64,000 bases of DNA from Margaritifera margaritifera (lineage: Eukaryota; Mollusca; Bivalvia; Unionida; Margaritiferidae). Under the pieces are notes generated by a model. It did no database searches, was not told the DNA's origin, and saw nothing but the letters and a program-made list of their open reading frames with translations. Shown piece by piece: positions 48,740 to 61,556 of the stretch (the first letter of the stretch is position 1; every line of letters begins with the position of its first letter). Made by a program: the position numbers and the translations under genes. The stretch lies in contig JAQPZY010001675.1 of assembly GCA_029931535.1 (NCBI GenBank), positions 1,351,001 through 1,415,000 of the forward strand. The letters are read 5' to 3'.

Positions 48740-49738
48740 TCTTTTATTATATACCCATCATTATACAACTCATGATAAAATCTACTTTTCCCGAGGATGA
48801 TCTGAAACCTTGCATCAAATGTGCATATGAAACAGATTTAGATTCATAGCTGTCAAGGATGACGTCACGTAACAACTCAAAACTCTATGCTGAAAATTTA
48901 GTTTTTGCACCGTAACTTGAATATAGACATGCATACAACCACACAGACACGAGCACACATATAATATTTACTCACGAATAATTCTGTGTTAATTCAGCTA
49001 ACATATCTTTTCCTACTTCTCGTTGTTATCCAACGTTCCGTTGTCTTCAGATGGCATCATGTTGATCTATCTGTATATCCACCCATTTGCTCTTTGTTGT
49101 TGAAACATGAATCGTTGATCTAAAATGCAAACATCTACCATCTGTCAATTAATGTGTCCGTTTGATTTCTTACCGTTATGCATGTGAATCTATCAATTCA
49201 TTTACCAGCGAAGGAGAATTACTTTTCATACAAAACTCTTTTCAAGTAAATTTGTCATCCATTTAAGGAAGACATTTCCAGTTTAAATAAAATATATATG
49301 TTGCATTTTTTCGTATATTCGTGATCACACACCAGCATAACGTTCCTTGCGGTCGACTCGACTGAGAGGACTTATTCTTGGCCGAAACATTTCCAAGATT
49401 CTTTTTTCAAACATGAACTCACTCTAGAGAACTTTCTTTGACTGAAATTGTGCAAGTAATTCCATCGAAGTGTCATAAATGCTTTTAAAATGGTTATATT
49501 TTCCCTAGCGTACTAATGCGTGACAGAGTTCTGCTTCCTGTTCGGACTATTTCCCTCTTTATTCGTGTTCCACTCCATCCAGGTATTTTCGAGATGGCAT
49601 TTTTTCTTGAAAAGCCACGAGCTGTTTCGACTGAAATTGTATCTATACTGCTTACTCCCGATCCAGTTCATTTTTGTGTCACAATTCTGGCCGCCAGAAA
49701 AGGACAAGGGCAGCAGGCATCTACGTTAGATATCCGCC
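48740..49738. other. Non-coding, nothing recognised
   Basis: Unique AT-rich sequence. Overlapping short ORFs at 49,513-49,755 on both strands match nothing I know. Confidence 0.5.
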
Positions 49739-49911
49739 TACATAATGTAATTTAATGTGTATCAATATAGGGACCATACATTACATAATGTAATTTAATA
49801 TCTATCAATATAGGGACCATACATTACATAATGTAATTTAATCTGTATCAATATAAGGACCATACATTACATAATGTAATTTAATATGTGTCAATATAGG
49901 AACCATACATG
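49739..49911. repeat. 43-bp tandem repeat, 4 copies
   Basis: Unit ACATAATGTAATTTAATGTG plus TATCAATATAGGGACCATACATT. Internal junctions form the perfect palindrome ATTACATAATGTAAT. Confidence 0.9.
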
Positions 49912-49918
49912 TGTTTCT

Positions 49919-50014
49919 GGTATCAACGGTCGCCAAATGAAGATGGTCGTTGAAGCCTGAGCCCGAAGGGCGATGGTTTCAACGCACCAGAGGGATTTGG
50001 CGAATGTTGATACC
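49919..50014. other. Nested hairpin element, 96 bp
   Basis: The outer stem pairs 49,919-49,938 with 49,995-50,014 (18 of 20, GGTATCAAC and CGCCAAAT conserved). A middle stem pairs GGTCGTTGAAGCC with GGTTTCAACGCACC with a bulge. An inner hairpin is GCCC-GAA-GGGC. GC is much higher than the flanks. It looks like a structured RNA or a small foldback element. Confidence 0.6.
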
Positions 50015-52011
50015 TTAAAAAATATAAAAAATAAAAAATAAAATAATAAAAAAACGAACTTTTTAAAACAGATTGCTAAATCTGTTGATAAAGTTCTCAG
50101 AGATGATTGGCAAGCATAAAAACAGATGATTTAATTTTGACATTGTCATAGTTTTCGAGACTACTATTTTACAATGCACACATGGTTGAAATGTATTGTC
50201 TCAATATTTATTTGCTTTTTTCTTTTATTTTTGTTTTTAATAATATATTAAATACGAATGAATATCAGTGCAGAAGCTTTATTTTCCTTCAGCCAAGCAT
50301 GTACAATTTATTTTCATTATATCATAATTTTCACACGCAAGAACTGCCAGTCCCAAACCACTTATTTAACATGCTATCAATCTTACTTTAAGGTTTTTCA
50401 CAAGGTAGAATTTCAAATTATCATTTTTTCTTGTTGCCAATGGTGAGAGGCAAACCTACATAGTGAACAAACAATTGTGCATTATGCTGTATTGATAACT
50501 GGAGCCAATTACTATTTATACACGTATCAAGGTGTCCGTATGTTACACGTATCAAGGTGTCCGTATGTGTTCTAAACATGTGACCATTGTTCTAAAATAG
50601 AGATCTCTCAGACTGCAGTTCAAAGGTCAATACTTTCAAACACCAAATGGCCAATATGACATGGATTTATCTTCGATACTTTATAAAAGGAAGGAGGAAA
50701 CTATTTAAAATAAATATATGAAGGAAAATAAAAAACGAAACACCACCTTTCCTTGTCCATTTTTGTTCCGATCCTGCTGAAACGGCAGGAATATTCAACC
50801 CCTATCCTGTTTGCAACTTGGAATCAAATGTTTCCACAAACCTAAGGAAGTAGATCATGAAGCCTCGAAATCACATCTTTTAAGAATAAGTATCCCTTTG
50901 AATTAAGTCGATAACTTAAATGAATGATCTGTAGAAAATTAATCCTGACATCTGATTAAGTGTCCCTGGGTTAAGCGCGATAACGTCACATATTCCACGA
51001 ATGACGTATATTGGCACTGTTCTTGTACAGTGTAACTCCAAAAGTAATCCATATTATTGTAATTCCTCAAAGGCGTTGCCTAAAATGATGTTATTGGTTC
51101 AGCTGATGTGGCCAGCAGCTGGTGTCTCTCCTATAGTAGATATAAAAAATGACAACCATATAAAAATTTTAAAATATGCAACCGACCACAGGGATTTCTT
51201 TTACATCCAATTGCAACATGGCAGGTACATAGGCCGAAGCAACTATAATAGTAAAAGTTAAAATCATTTTTTCTCTGGAAATATGAATTTGAAATAATGT
51301 ATTCGAGTTAACAAATCTTCAAACATTTTATTATATAGTTTGTATATATCGTTGAATTTCTCTAGTCTTTAGTAATATTATTTCAAATAGTTTTAAATTT
51401 GCGAGGGAAATAGAAAAATATTAATAATAAGGTGTTATTTAAGGTGAGCCTTAAGTAACATGTCCAGATCAGTTCCTTGTTACTTGAAAGGTAGTTGTTG
51501 AATTGCACTATGTACACACTTTTTTGTTCTTCTTTTAAAATTTATTTTTTAAATGATACATATATCATATAATCAATTAATAACATTGTAAAAGCATTAT
51601 TACATTTTCAAACAATTATTTGTTGTTGTTTTTAACACCGTTCCATAACTTTCAGCTGTGAGAAATGCTGTTTCACACCCAGTTATTCAAGATGTTATGA
51701 AGCTTATAATATTAACGAGATTATTAAGACAGAAGTTTCATTTGTTATCGTTTTTTAAAGTCATGAGTGGAAGATAAAATAATTTCGATTTAGTGAATAA
51801 AAATTGTGTAATATATCAATAATTTCAAATATTAAGTACCGTAACAAGAAGTCTCTATATGTGATTTTTTTTAAAAATATAAAAAATTTAAAAACATTTT
51901 TAAAAAAAAAATACTTGTTCTAAAAACTATATCTAAGACACCGATGTTTGTATTCCTACCTCAGACATGCCGATGTGGCATCTGTGTATACTGATGTCAA
52001 TACACTATATC
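50015..52011. other. Non-coding, small duplication only
   Basis: A 25-bp unit (ACACGTATCAAGGTGTCCGT...) is duplicated in tandem at about 50,520-50,568. No gene seen. Confidence 0.5.
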
Positions 52012-52235
52012 TGGGAAATAAAATAAATAAAAAGCCATAAATAAATAATAACAAAACCATAAAATAAATAATAATAAAGCCATAAATAAATAATAACAAA
52101 ACCATAAAATAAATAATAATAAAGCCATAAATAAATGATAACAAAACCATAAAATAAATAATAATAAAGCCATAAAATAAATAATAACAACACCATAAAA
52201 TAAATAATAACAAAACCATAAAATAAATAAAACCC
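52012..52235. repeat. 45-bp AT-rich tandem repeat, about 5 copies
   Basis: Unit GCCATAAATAAATAATAACA plus AAACCATAAAATAAATAATAATAAA; spacing 45 bp. Open on the - strand in three frames (hydrophobic FMVLLLFIL-type repeats), judged spurious. Confidence 0.9.
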
Positions 52236-54600
52236 ATGGTTTTAATAATATTGTAACACACAAGGGGTATAACAGCATCTCACTACCGAGCGAATCAAAC
52301 AATGTCGAACACTTGCGTGAATCTGGTTTGAGGTCGATGTATCCCCTATTTCCAAAAACTTCAAAACATCAGTCGTTGTAAATTGAAGGGTTCTTAAATG
52401 CACTAATACCACAAATAATTTTTCTCTTATCAATCTACGACCACACATTCACGTGACTCTAATTTCACACTTTCATGGTTTTTCTTGCTTCACATTCGTA
52501 TAAATTTATCAGTACGCTTTTCAAAGCCGCATATCGGTATTTCATGTCACATGCTGTGAAATATGATCCAAACACCTAATACACAGAAGTATTCATGTCT
52601 TAAATGACCAAACACTTTTTTATCACGAGAATTCCTTAAAAACTAATCTGGTCTAGTGAACACTGTACATTATGACGCCTGCGCCTAGTAACTGGCTAAT
52701 TACTTAGTTTGAGAAATATCTTCCCAACACCGATTTCCCATAATCAAACAAATATTCACTAAAATCGAACAAAGCTGTAAACGGATACCTAAATGAAAAC
52801 AGCACATACCCTAGGTTTGTTACAATAATTTACATATCTGGGTTGAATGATAAAAACAAAGCTGTCATCATAGAGACTACGTTCATAATTATTCTCTACA
52901 ACTTTTTATGAAATTATTGCATTCCAATTTTTAGAACCGTGACCGTTCTACCGTGACCGTTCTAAAACTCAAGTTTGTCTTATGCCGCTGAGGTTCCTGA
53001 GGCTTTGGGAACAATGTTTCAAATAAATTAAAGCTTTTTACCAAGCCTTAAGTTTTAATATCCAGCTCAGGTGTTTGTCTCATGATATCTAACGCTTTGA
53101 GCTAAGATAAATACGTTAATACGTTTCAGTTTATCTAAACATGTTTACATTTTGTCCGTCACCTACAATACTTTTTTTCTTAATGTAGCATTACCCCTGT
53201 CACATAACGTCGTCTCTAACATGAACAAATTACATTACACTCCCTGATGACAATTGTTTTTGATATCGTACAACACACGTTTTTCTCGCTCAAAAGTTCA
53301 AGGGTTCCATACGAAATAATTGCCAATATCACTGAAACATATTTGACCATAAGGCAGAAATTTCCCTCTGTTGAATTGATATTTTTATCTTTAAGGCTAC
53401 CTTCGGTCGAATAAGTGCAGTTTAGTTGATTTATGGAGATTCAGGCAAAAATCGCATGAAAGTACCGAGGATATCCGAAACTAGTTAAAGGACTTATTTT
53501 AGCACCTCATCGTACTAAATGCCACGAGAATGTCTGAAATAATGTCATTTATATGTAAGGAAAGAAAGACTATCGGGTGTCACAGCAATTAATAACAGTG
53601 GCTTTGCCGTGGGCAACCTCATATTGAGTACAGGGATTTACAGATCATAAATAACCTGCTCTATGAAGTTTCGCGCTCCCGCTGAGTCCGATTGCCGTAG
53701 AAGGTATCAGACTCGTGTATAAGACCGTACGCTAAAAAACGGAAACGTTGAAGCAGGTGAAACCGTTAAGTATGGTTTATTGAAATGGCGTGACTTTAGC
53801 GCCACGGTGGTATTTTTCTTATTAGAGGAAAATTTTATTAATATTTAATTACTTTGGGACGCATGTTTCCGACTTGCTGAATAATTTAATGCTAGCTGAA
53901 GACAGTATGCCCAACACCGAGTAGCCATTTATCCAGGTGCATTGGCCCCGTTTTCATAAAACGTCTTAACTTGACTATATACTCGACTCAGTATTGTATT
54001 TCTTCAAAAGGTTAACCAAGTCAGGTGCAAGGATAATTTGTTGATAGTTTAACCTACACTGACTGCCCTTCTTAATATTGGTGTAACCTATGCTGACTGC
54101 CCTTCTTAATATGTGTTCCGTGAACTACAGTATGGTAAATTATAAAAATTATGTTCTATAACTGAGCTGATCACATTAAGTTGTATGCCTCTGGATGTGA
54201 TCTTGTTTCATAGCTTTCATTTCTCTTTCATGCGTATCTATCTTGTCTCATTTTCAAACAAAAACCTTTGACGACCATATGATTTTGATTATATGGATAT
54301 TCAGCGTATCGAAAATCTTGAAATTGCCTTAAAATCATTCAATTTTGCTCCTATTATGCGCTTTCTTCATTCCTATTCAAAACGTTTTCTCTGCCAGCAG
54401 CATAACCACTATTTGAATTGAATCTTATTTACCAATCAAATGTGTAAAACACACACAGTTTGAGATACAATTTAATTTTAAATAAGCAAAAGTTTGCTAT
54501 GTTTTCCAAATATAGCTGTGAGCAAAGTTGATAATCAGATTAATCAGAAGGATACATTTTAATACAAATCACTGTGAAGTCCGTCTTCGGGACAATGATG
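52236..54600. other. Non-coding, nothing recognised
   Basis: Unique AT-rich sequence. A short block (CTGACTGCCCTTCTTAATAT) is repeated at about 54,060 and 54,094. Confidence 0.5.
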
Positions 54601-54659
54601 CGTTGTGCCTGATGTTGCAGGTCATTGCCAGACCTGGGCCTCCAGCTCTACTATTTGTG

Positions 54660-55400
54660 TTTGTTTCTAAATCGCCTATGATTCGCAACGAAGCCGATGG
54701 CATGGTTATTGAGGCGCAGTGCGAACGCTTTTGTAATTTTCTTTTTAGAAACCTCAAAATATGAAGACGAATAGCTGTATTTTAATAAAACAAATGAGGT
54801 CATCTGCCTGTAAGTCTTTTTCTCTCTTAATGTTATTTCGAATTTTTACAAAGATAAATTGGTTATCATACCTGAAGTCTAGACAAGGATGTGGTTGATG
54901 GAGGACATGCATAATTGCGGAAATTGTTTTTGAAATCTCCTATGATTTACCGACAAGCTGTTGGCATAGTTACTCTGCGATAGTTTGAACGCTTTTTATA
55001 TTTTTGAAATATCCTAAAAGAGGCAGACTATATTTAAAACAAAATTTAGGTCACCTGCATGTAAGTGTAAGTCTTTTAATCTCTTACTGTTATTTCGATT
55101 TTCTAGCAAAGATACTTAGGTCATTCATGGGGGCTCCGCATGGGTATCTTCCCAGTAGCATATGCCTAATTACCGAAAGTATATAAATGAACAAATATAA
55201 AGGAACCAAACATGAATGAATTGCACTTATGTATAAAAAGATCCATAAGTGAATTCTGTAATTAACAAATCTCAACGGATTGACCTTGGGAAGCTGCATT
55301 AAACTTTCACCTTTTTTCCATTCGATTTTCTGGCCAAGATAATTAGGTCATAGTGGGGGGCTCCCAAACGGTATAGCTGAAGTAAAACATGACTAATCAC
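54660..55400. repeat. Diverged tandem duplication, two to three copies
   Basis: The blocks CCTATGATT...GGCATxGTTA, GAACGCTTTT, AGGTCAxCTGCxTGTAAGT and CTCTTAxTGTTATTTCGA recur about 270 bp apart (54,676-54,860 and 54,940-55,115). A third partial copy has GATTTTCTxGCxAAGATA, TTAGGTCAT and GGGGGCTCC at 55,320-55,400. Looks like an old repeat with tandem copies. Confidence 0.6.
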
Positions 55401-55757
55401 CGAAAACAAAATCAAAAATGAGAGAAAAATGAACGAAGATTCACTGGAAATGAATAAGAAAATGAACCAAAAATGAGCGAATTCCACATGAAAATGAACG
55501 CAAAGGAGTCGAAAATTAAGTAAAATGGTCATGACAAAAATAGTCTTACTAACAAGAGATATTAAGGTATTTGTGCGTTATTTATGAAGTATTGGGGAAT
55601 ATTAAAAAAATGTATTCACTTTTAAAATAATTTAGATGACGATGAAGTCATTTTTTAAAATTTATTTTGCATATAACATCGTCCCGAATGCCTCTGGTCG
55701 ATCACAGTTGCACGCCCCCATGTGTCGAACAAAATTCTGTCCAAGTATGGGTGTTAT

Positions 55758-55986
55758 AAGTTCCATGCAGCGTGCAAAAGTCAATACGATGAAAGCGTAA
55801 AAAATCAGCGTGTAATTTGTAATCTTTTAACATTTCGAGTCAAGCTCCTCCGCTCTGTGTTTCACCAATCGGTACTAAGTGAAACACAGAGCGGAGGAGC
55901 TTGACTCGAAATGTTAAAAGATTACAAATTACACGCTGATTTTTTACGCTTTCATCGTATTGACTTTTGCACGCTGCATGGAACTT
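55758..55986. repeat. Perfect 108-bp inverted repeat with 13-bp spacer
   Basis: The left arm at 55,758-55,865 and the right arm at 55,879-55,986 are exact reverse complements over 108 bases. The spacer is CAATCGGTACTAA. The arms begin AAGTTCCATGCAGC and end GTGTTTCAC at the spacer. It could be a very young foldback event, a hairpin RNA locus or an assembly fold-back. Confidence 0.95.
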
Positions 55987-56224
55987 TTCGCTGATTTTCA
56001 GAAAGGGTACAAACATCATGTGGTTACCTGTTTATATTAGAACTCACTTCAAAAAAGGTAATATGAATAATTCTTTGCATAATAAATTTAAATAGACATG
56101 AATGTTATTGCTTGATGGTATTACACTTAGATTTATCGCTTCACTTGATGCTCATGCAGATCATGGCAAAGTTTAGGCACAACTTTTCGCTCGGGGTGTG
56201 TTATAAGTCTCTATTTGTCTGTTC

Positions 56225-56315
56225 ATCCATCCATCGATCCATCCATCTATCTTATCTATCTTAGTGTGTAATAGCGTGTAAAATAGGGAACAATCAATGG
56301 CTAATGAAGTCTCTA

Positions 56316-56396
<81 letters not shown>

Positions 56397-56502
56397 GTCT
56401 GTCTGTCTGTCTGTCTGTCTGTATGTCTATCTATCTATCTATCTATTTTAGTATGTAATAGTGTGTGAAATAGGGAACAATCAATGGCTAATGAAGTCTC
56501 TA

Positions 56503-56538
<36 letters not shown>

Positions 56539-56567
56539 CATCCATCCATCCATCCATCCATCCATCC

Positions 56568-56652
<85 letters not shown>

Positions 56653-56732
56653 AGTATGTAAAAGCGTGTAAAATAGGGAACAATCAATGGCTAATAAAGT
56701 CTATCTATCTAATTATCTATCGATCGATCTAT

Positions 56733-56777
<45 letters not shown>

Positions 56778-56860
56778 TATGTAATAGTGTGTCAATTAGG
56801 GAACCACCAATGGCTAATGAAGTATATCTATATATATATATCTATCTAAAAGTTTTCATA
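56225..56860. repeat. Cassette satellite: spacer plus (CTAT)n, 4 copies
   Basis: A spacer (TTAGTATGTAATAGTGTGTxA...AGGGAACAATCAATGGCTAATGAAGTC) recurs at about 56,261, 56,450, 56,652 and 56,775, each followed by (CTAT)n, (CTGT)n, (CATC)n or (TA)n of different length. A degraded fifth copy may lie near 56,930. Confidence 0.9.
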
Positions 56861-57377
56861 TATACTAATAAATGCCGTGCCCGTAACCGACGGGTATTAA
56901 GAATGCTAATAATGTAAACTTATGTAGTCAGAGGAACTAAGAAATAATTAATTAGGAACAATGGAAGTCTTAAATATTTTATTTTCATACTAAAGTCCCT
57001 TTTTTGGGACAATGAGTTGAAACTGGGCTACCAGGGTCTTTTTAATGTTGCCCGCCGGCGGGCTACCGTCATATTTTAAAATTCGTCAGATAATATAAAT
57101 TAATAAATAAATAAAAAAAATAATTTGTACTTAAAAAGAAGTTTTATTTAAACTCAAAACGTGATTTTATAACATCGCTTAATGAAACTTTGCCCTTCTT
57201 TTTATTAGTGATTGTCAGTGTAATTTAGACCTCTGAATGGCCTCGGTTTAATGGATTGTCTAATAGGAACATAAGGTTCTGTGTTATCCAATGAAGATGG
57301 TAGAGATAAACTAGATGGGACAATGAGTAAGGATTCTATAGAATACTCGGAATATATCGAGTCACGTGACTATGGTC

Positions 57378-57400
57378 TCCCCCTCCCCCACCCCACCCCG
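57378..57400 (-). other. G-quadruplex candidate tract
   Basis: Runs of four or five C on the + strand separated by single bases give four or more G runs on the - strand. Confidence 0.6.
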
Positions 57401-59480
57401 TTGTACAAATTGGACACTTAAAACACGAACAATGATAGTTGTATAGATTGTCTTACGTAAAGTAACCTTCTGGTTCATTAAATAATGACTTCTTCAGCTT
57501 TAATACAATACCATCTAACAATCGTGTGGGCCCTTAACAGACTCCTATTACTAAACTACTGTATATCATTTACATGGCATGTGCAAAATAAATTCTGACA
57601 AACACAGTAAAGCAGTTATTCTGGATAGTGTTTCAAAGTCAAAACAAAATATCAGAAAAATCTATCGTGTCAAACATTGAACAAAACAAGTATACTGTCT
57701 GTGTCAGCTATGTAAAATGTGTCTGTTTAAAGAATTACTCGTGGACCACCCATGTTCCGGGTCATACCTGTTCGGGTCAGAGTGTGATCCGGAGTTGGAC
57801 TCTAACCTGCTCATCGCACCTGGAGGAAATGGCCGTTATCGCCATTTAAAATCTAGACAGATAACATATCTTTAAAGATTGAATAGTGGTTGTTTTGTTG
57901 AAGTCGGAAACTTTTGTATGGATTTACGATATTGATACTTCATAATTACACACTCAACATTGCTGGCGAAAGAAAGCATAAAGGGTGTTGAAGGTTCAAG
58001 ATTGCTTAAGTGTTAACATTCCAGTAAACATTCATCAGCAAGAACAATTGCCCAATGTATAATCATATGCCGATCACAGGTGCAAATTTGCTCTGAAAAA
58101 TGTTAAATCAGGTATACTACTTATCAGATCTAGAATGAAACAATTGTTTCAATTAGTGACTAATTGTTAAGGACTTAATGTGCATTTAAATTAATTCACT
58201 GTAGAATTTAATTAGAAGCACCAGATGTGTAGTCTTATGATGTCAATGGGAAAACATGAAATCCATTTATAAAAATGATAATATACTGAATCAACAACTA
58301 TTTGTGTAAGCTAAAACTGTTTTATCTCTCCTGAAGTGTAGAAATTGGAATGTATTGAATACCCACGGTGCTCGTCTTGCTGTTCAATATTGATAAATGT
58401 CATCATTGCTTGCAATGCTTTCTGCGTAATTGTTTTTTTACTGTATAGTCCGTCTACAAAGAGTCAATTTATAAAGTATATCTTTGATTGGAAACCATAC
58501 TTAAATAAATAAGTAAATAAACTTGTTGATTCCTCTTAAGCCACGCGGGTTTAAGACAATTTTCATGACTACCTATTCAGCCTTAAAGGTTTACCTCTCA
58601 CTGGTTTGATCCTCTTGAATTTAGATTTAAAAAAGTGTTCTTTCTAGGTACGAAGTTTGTAGGCTATCCATTTTTCATGATGTAATTTTATTTGTCTTTT
58701 AAGTATGAGTTCTGTGTTTCTGTCAGTCATGCTCTTACAGTGTGTTCATATGGTAATCTTTAAAATGAACTTTAATGTTTTGCAAGAAGTGCTTCTAATA
58801 TCACATGCAACTATTCTTAACTCCACCCCATGTATATTGTGTTGTGTTTTTGAATTTTGCATCTTCGATAATCACAACTGAGACTTAAAACTTTAGAAAG
58901 TACATGTGTAAACGTAACTTACAGACTGGTCCAGAAAATCATTGATAGAAACAATATAAGACATTTTGTGAAATTCACAATTTTTAAACCGTTCTTACTT
59001 AGCTATCTCATTAACACTCTCTCTGTTACGGTTGTCAGTATGCGTTTTACAAAATTTCTTCATTTTTTGAAAGAAATTATCTGTATACTTTCTGTGCTTT
59101 ACCGTTTGACATGAACACTATTTTCGGAAAGGAATTTCTGTGTATCTCCCTCACGTACAGTTTTGATAAAATCCAGACCATAATGAACCATTGACAATTA
59201 AATTGTATAATCTATTAAATAAATTTGGCATCTCATTATCTTTTTCCACTCTATGATCGTAGTCTGTATTGTTTGAATACCTGTTTCAAACGCATTCTGT
59301 CACAAGTTAATTATTACATTTGAGAAACAAGATTTCTAACTTTGATTTTGTGATTCGCAGTCAGCCATTATTTAGAAGATTTCTTGTTACTTCTCCATTC
59401 TGCAGGAATCTTGAAGAAATGCGTATACTTAGATAATTAAGTATAATGAGATTGCACATGACTAATTCTGGTACCTAGCT
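57401..59480. other. Non-coding, nothing recognised
   Basis: AT-rich with short ORFs only. Confidence 0.5.
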
Positions 59481-59815
59481 AAGTGGTTTATGATACTGAA
59501 TCTGGTTGCCAACTTAGTGGTTTATGTGCGATTTATGATACTGAATCTGGTGGCCAACTGAGTGGTTTATGTGCGGTTTATGATACTGGATCTGGTGGCC
59601 AACTGAGTGGTTTATGTGCGGTTTATGATACTGGATCTAGTGGCCAACTGAGTGGTTTATGTGCGGTTTATGATACTGAATCTGGTTGCCAACTAAGTGG
59701 TTTATGTGCGGTTTATGATACTGAATCTGGTGGCCAACTGAGTGGTTTATGTGCGGTTTATGATACTGGATCTGGTGGCCAACTAAGTGGTTTATATGCG
59801 GTTTATGATACTGCA
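59480..59815. repeat. 45-bp minisatellite, about 7 copies
   Basis: Unit GCGGTTTATGATACTGGATC plus TGGTGGCCAACTGAGTGGTTTATGT. It creates a 140-codon + strand ORF of AVYDTGSGGQLSGLC repeats and a - strand ORF. No signal peptide, flanking domain or splice pattern supports a gene. Confidence 0.93.
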
Positions 59816-60197
59816 ATGCATGGTATGATACCAAATATCCGAATATGTGAGATTTTGGTGAATGGGGTCAAAACGTGGACGTCAAGTTCCAACCTCGCTC
59901 TGTAAAATCAACCGCTTGTCATTGTCTTACAAAAATGGATATAAATAGTGATAAGTTCCAATTATATTTGTGACTTTTGGCATACAATCAGGGTTGGAGG
60001 CAAAGTGTGTTTTGAACTTTTTAACACATATGTCTAACACCTTCATTAAGTAAGTTAAACACAGAGTATAGAACTAATTTTCTGAATTTGATTTTTTGAT
60101 TTTTTGTAACTACTTTTATAATTTTTAAAAATGTATCTTTCTTGTTTATTTGTATCGCTGTTGTAAATAAATTTGTGTATATTTTACTAAATGTACG

Positions 60198-60202
<5 letters not shown>

Positions 60203-60231
<29 letters not shown>

Positions 60232-60512
60232 TGTATGTATGTATGTATGTATGTATGTATGTATGTATGTATGTATGTATGTATGTATGTATGTATGTAT
60301 GTATGTATGTATGTATGTATGTAGTATGTATGTATGTATGTATGTATTTATGTATGTATGTATGTATGTATCTATGTATGTATGTATGTATGTATGCATG
60401 TATGTATGTATGTATGTATGTATGTATGTATGTATGTATGTATGTATGTATGTATGTATGTATGTATGTATGTATGTATGTATGTATGTATGTATGTATG
60501 CATGCATGTATG
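60203..60512. repeat. (ATGT)n microsatellite
   Basis: About 77 units with a few interruptions (a missing base near 60,322, and GCATG variants). Spurious MYVC and YIHT ORFs on both strands. Confidence 0.97.
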
Positions 60513-60519
60513 TAGATAG

Positions 60520-61556
60520 AATGCTGGAATAAGCAACTATCTCCTCTAAACAAACGTTAACCGAAAAAATCTTGAATTAGAATCTTTTAATCGGAATAAT
60601 TTTAAGCTTTGATTTTATTGTGATACTGCTTCATGTTTAGTTTGAAGGAAAATTTGAGATCAGCGCAAACATGTATTTAGTACTACTGACACATATGAGA
60701 ACATGATAAGTAGTCATACCTATATATCTCAAACATGAATTGTAAGATAACTGACAACAAAATTTAAATAATTTCATAAAATATGGACGTAAATCAATTT
60801 TATCTTAATATGTTAGATTGTTCAAAAATTCCTGGCTACAAAATTTACAAAATATAAGAAAACAGTGTATGTGTTGTCTAACTGAGAACGGATAGGGTAA
60901 AATCTGAGGTGTTTCATAGGCTGTCACGACAACCACGAGTAAAAGAACTATTGAAAATAGTGTCAAACAGAAAAAAGGAAATGAAAGACGTGTTTAATGA
61001 GGGTTCAAAATCGTCAGCTACTTGCTTAATCATCTCTTTTTTTTAAAAAAAATATACCTATCAAATGTCAAATGTATATGCAATATTAGATCAGAAACAG
61101 TAACCTGGTTCATTTTTTATGACCCTTATTATAGGAGTTAATTGTTTCTAACTTCTCATATTCATAATGCAAATGTAAGAATTGCGTGTCGATGTAATAG
61201 ACTCCCGTCACTGCCGGCTTTAACCGTAGAATGCACAAATTAATCACGCAACTAAAATGTTCTTCGACTTTGCTGGATTATCAAATTTATAGGCGGTGAA
61301 GAGTTTCGACAGTAGCAAGGTTAGTGCGACAGAATAAAAACACGATAGTTACAAATGGAAACGACTCTATATACATGCATCAGATATATTTTAACCTTTT
61401 TTCGTGCTGTTGTCATTTGAGGCCAGGATGCATGCACGGATATTTCAGGAAAGGCAATAATTTAAATATTTTCATGTTTTCGAAAGCATGTTTTCACATT
61501 GATTTGGTTAGCCATTATATGAATGTTACAACCGCTAATATAAATTGGGATCATTA
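60520..61556. other. Non-coding, nothing recognised
   Basis: AT-rich unique sequence between two arrays. Confidence 0.5.

Noticed and set aside
51956..52302. Hydrophobic repeat ORFs on the - strand (membrane-protein-like)
   Set aside because: A 45-bp AT-rich array open in three - strand frames.
59483..59905. 140-codon + strand ORF with 15-residue repeats
   Set aside because: It coincides with a 45-bp minisatellite and is also open on the - strand; only a short non-repeat tail follows.
60146..60553. Cysteine- or histidine-rich ORFs on both strands
   Set aside because: Simple translation of (ATGT)n.
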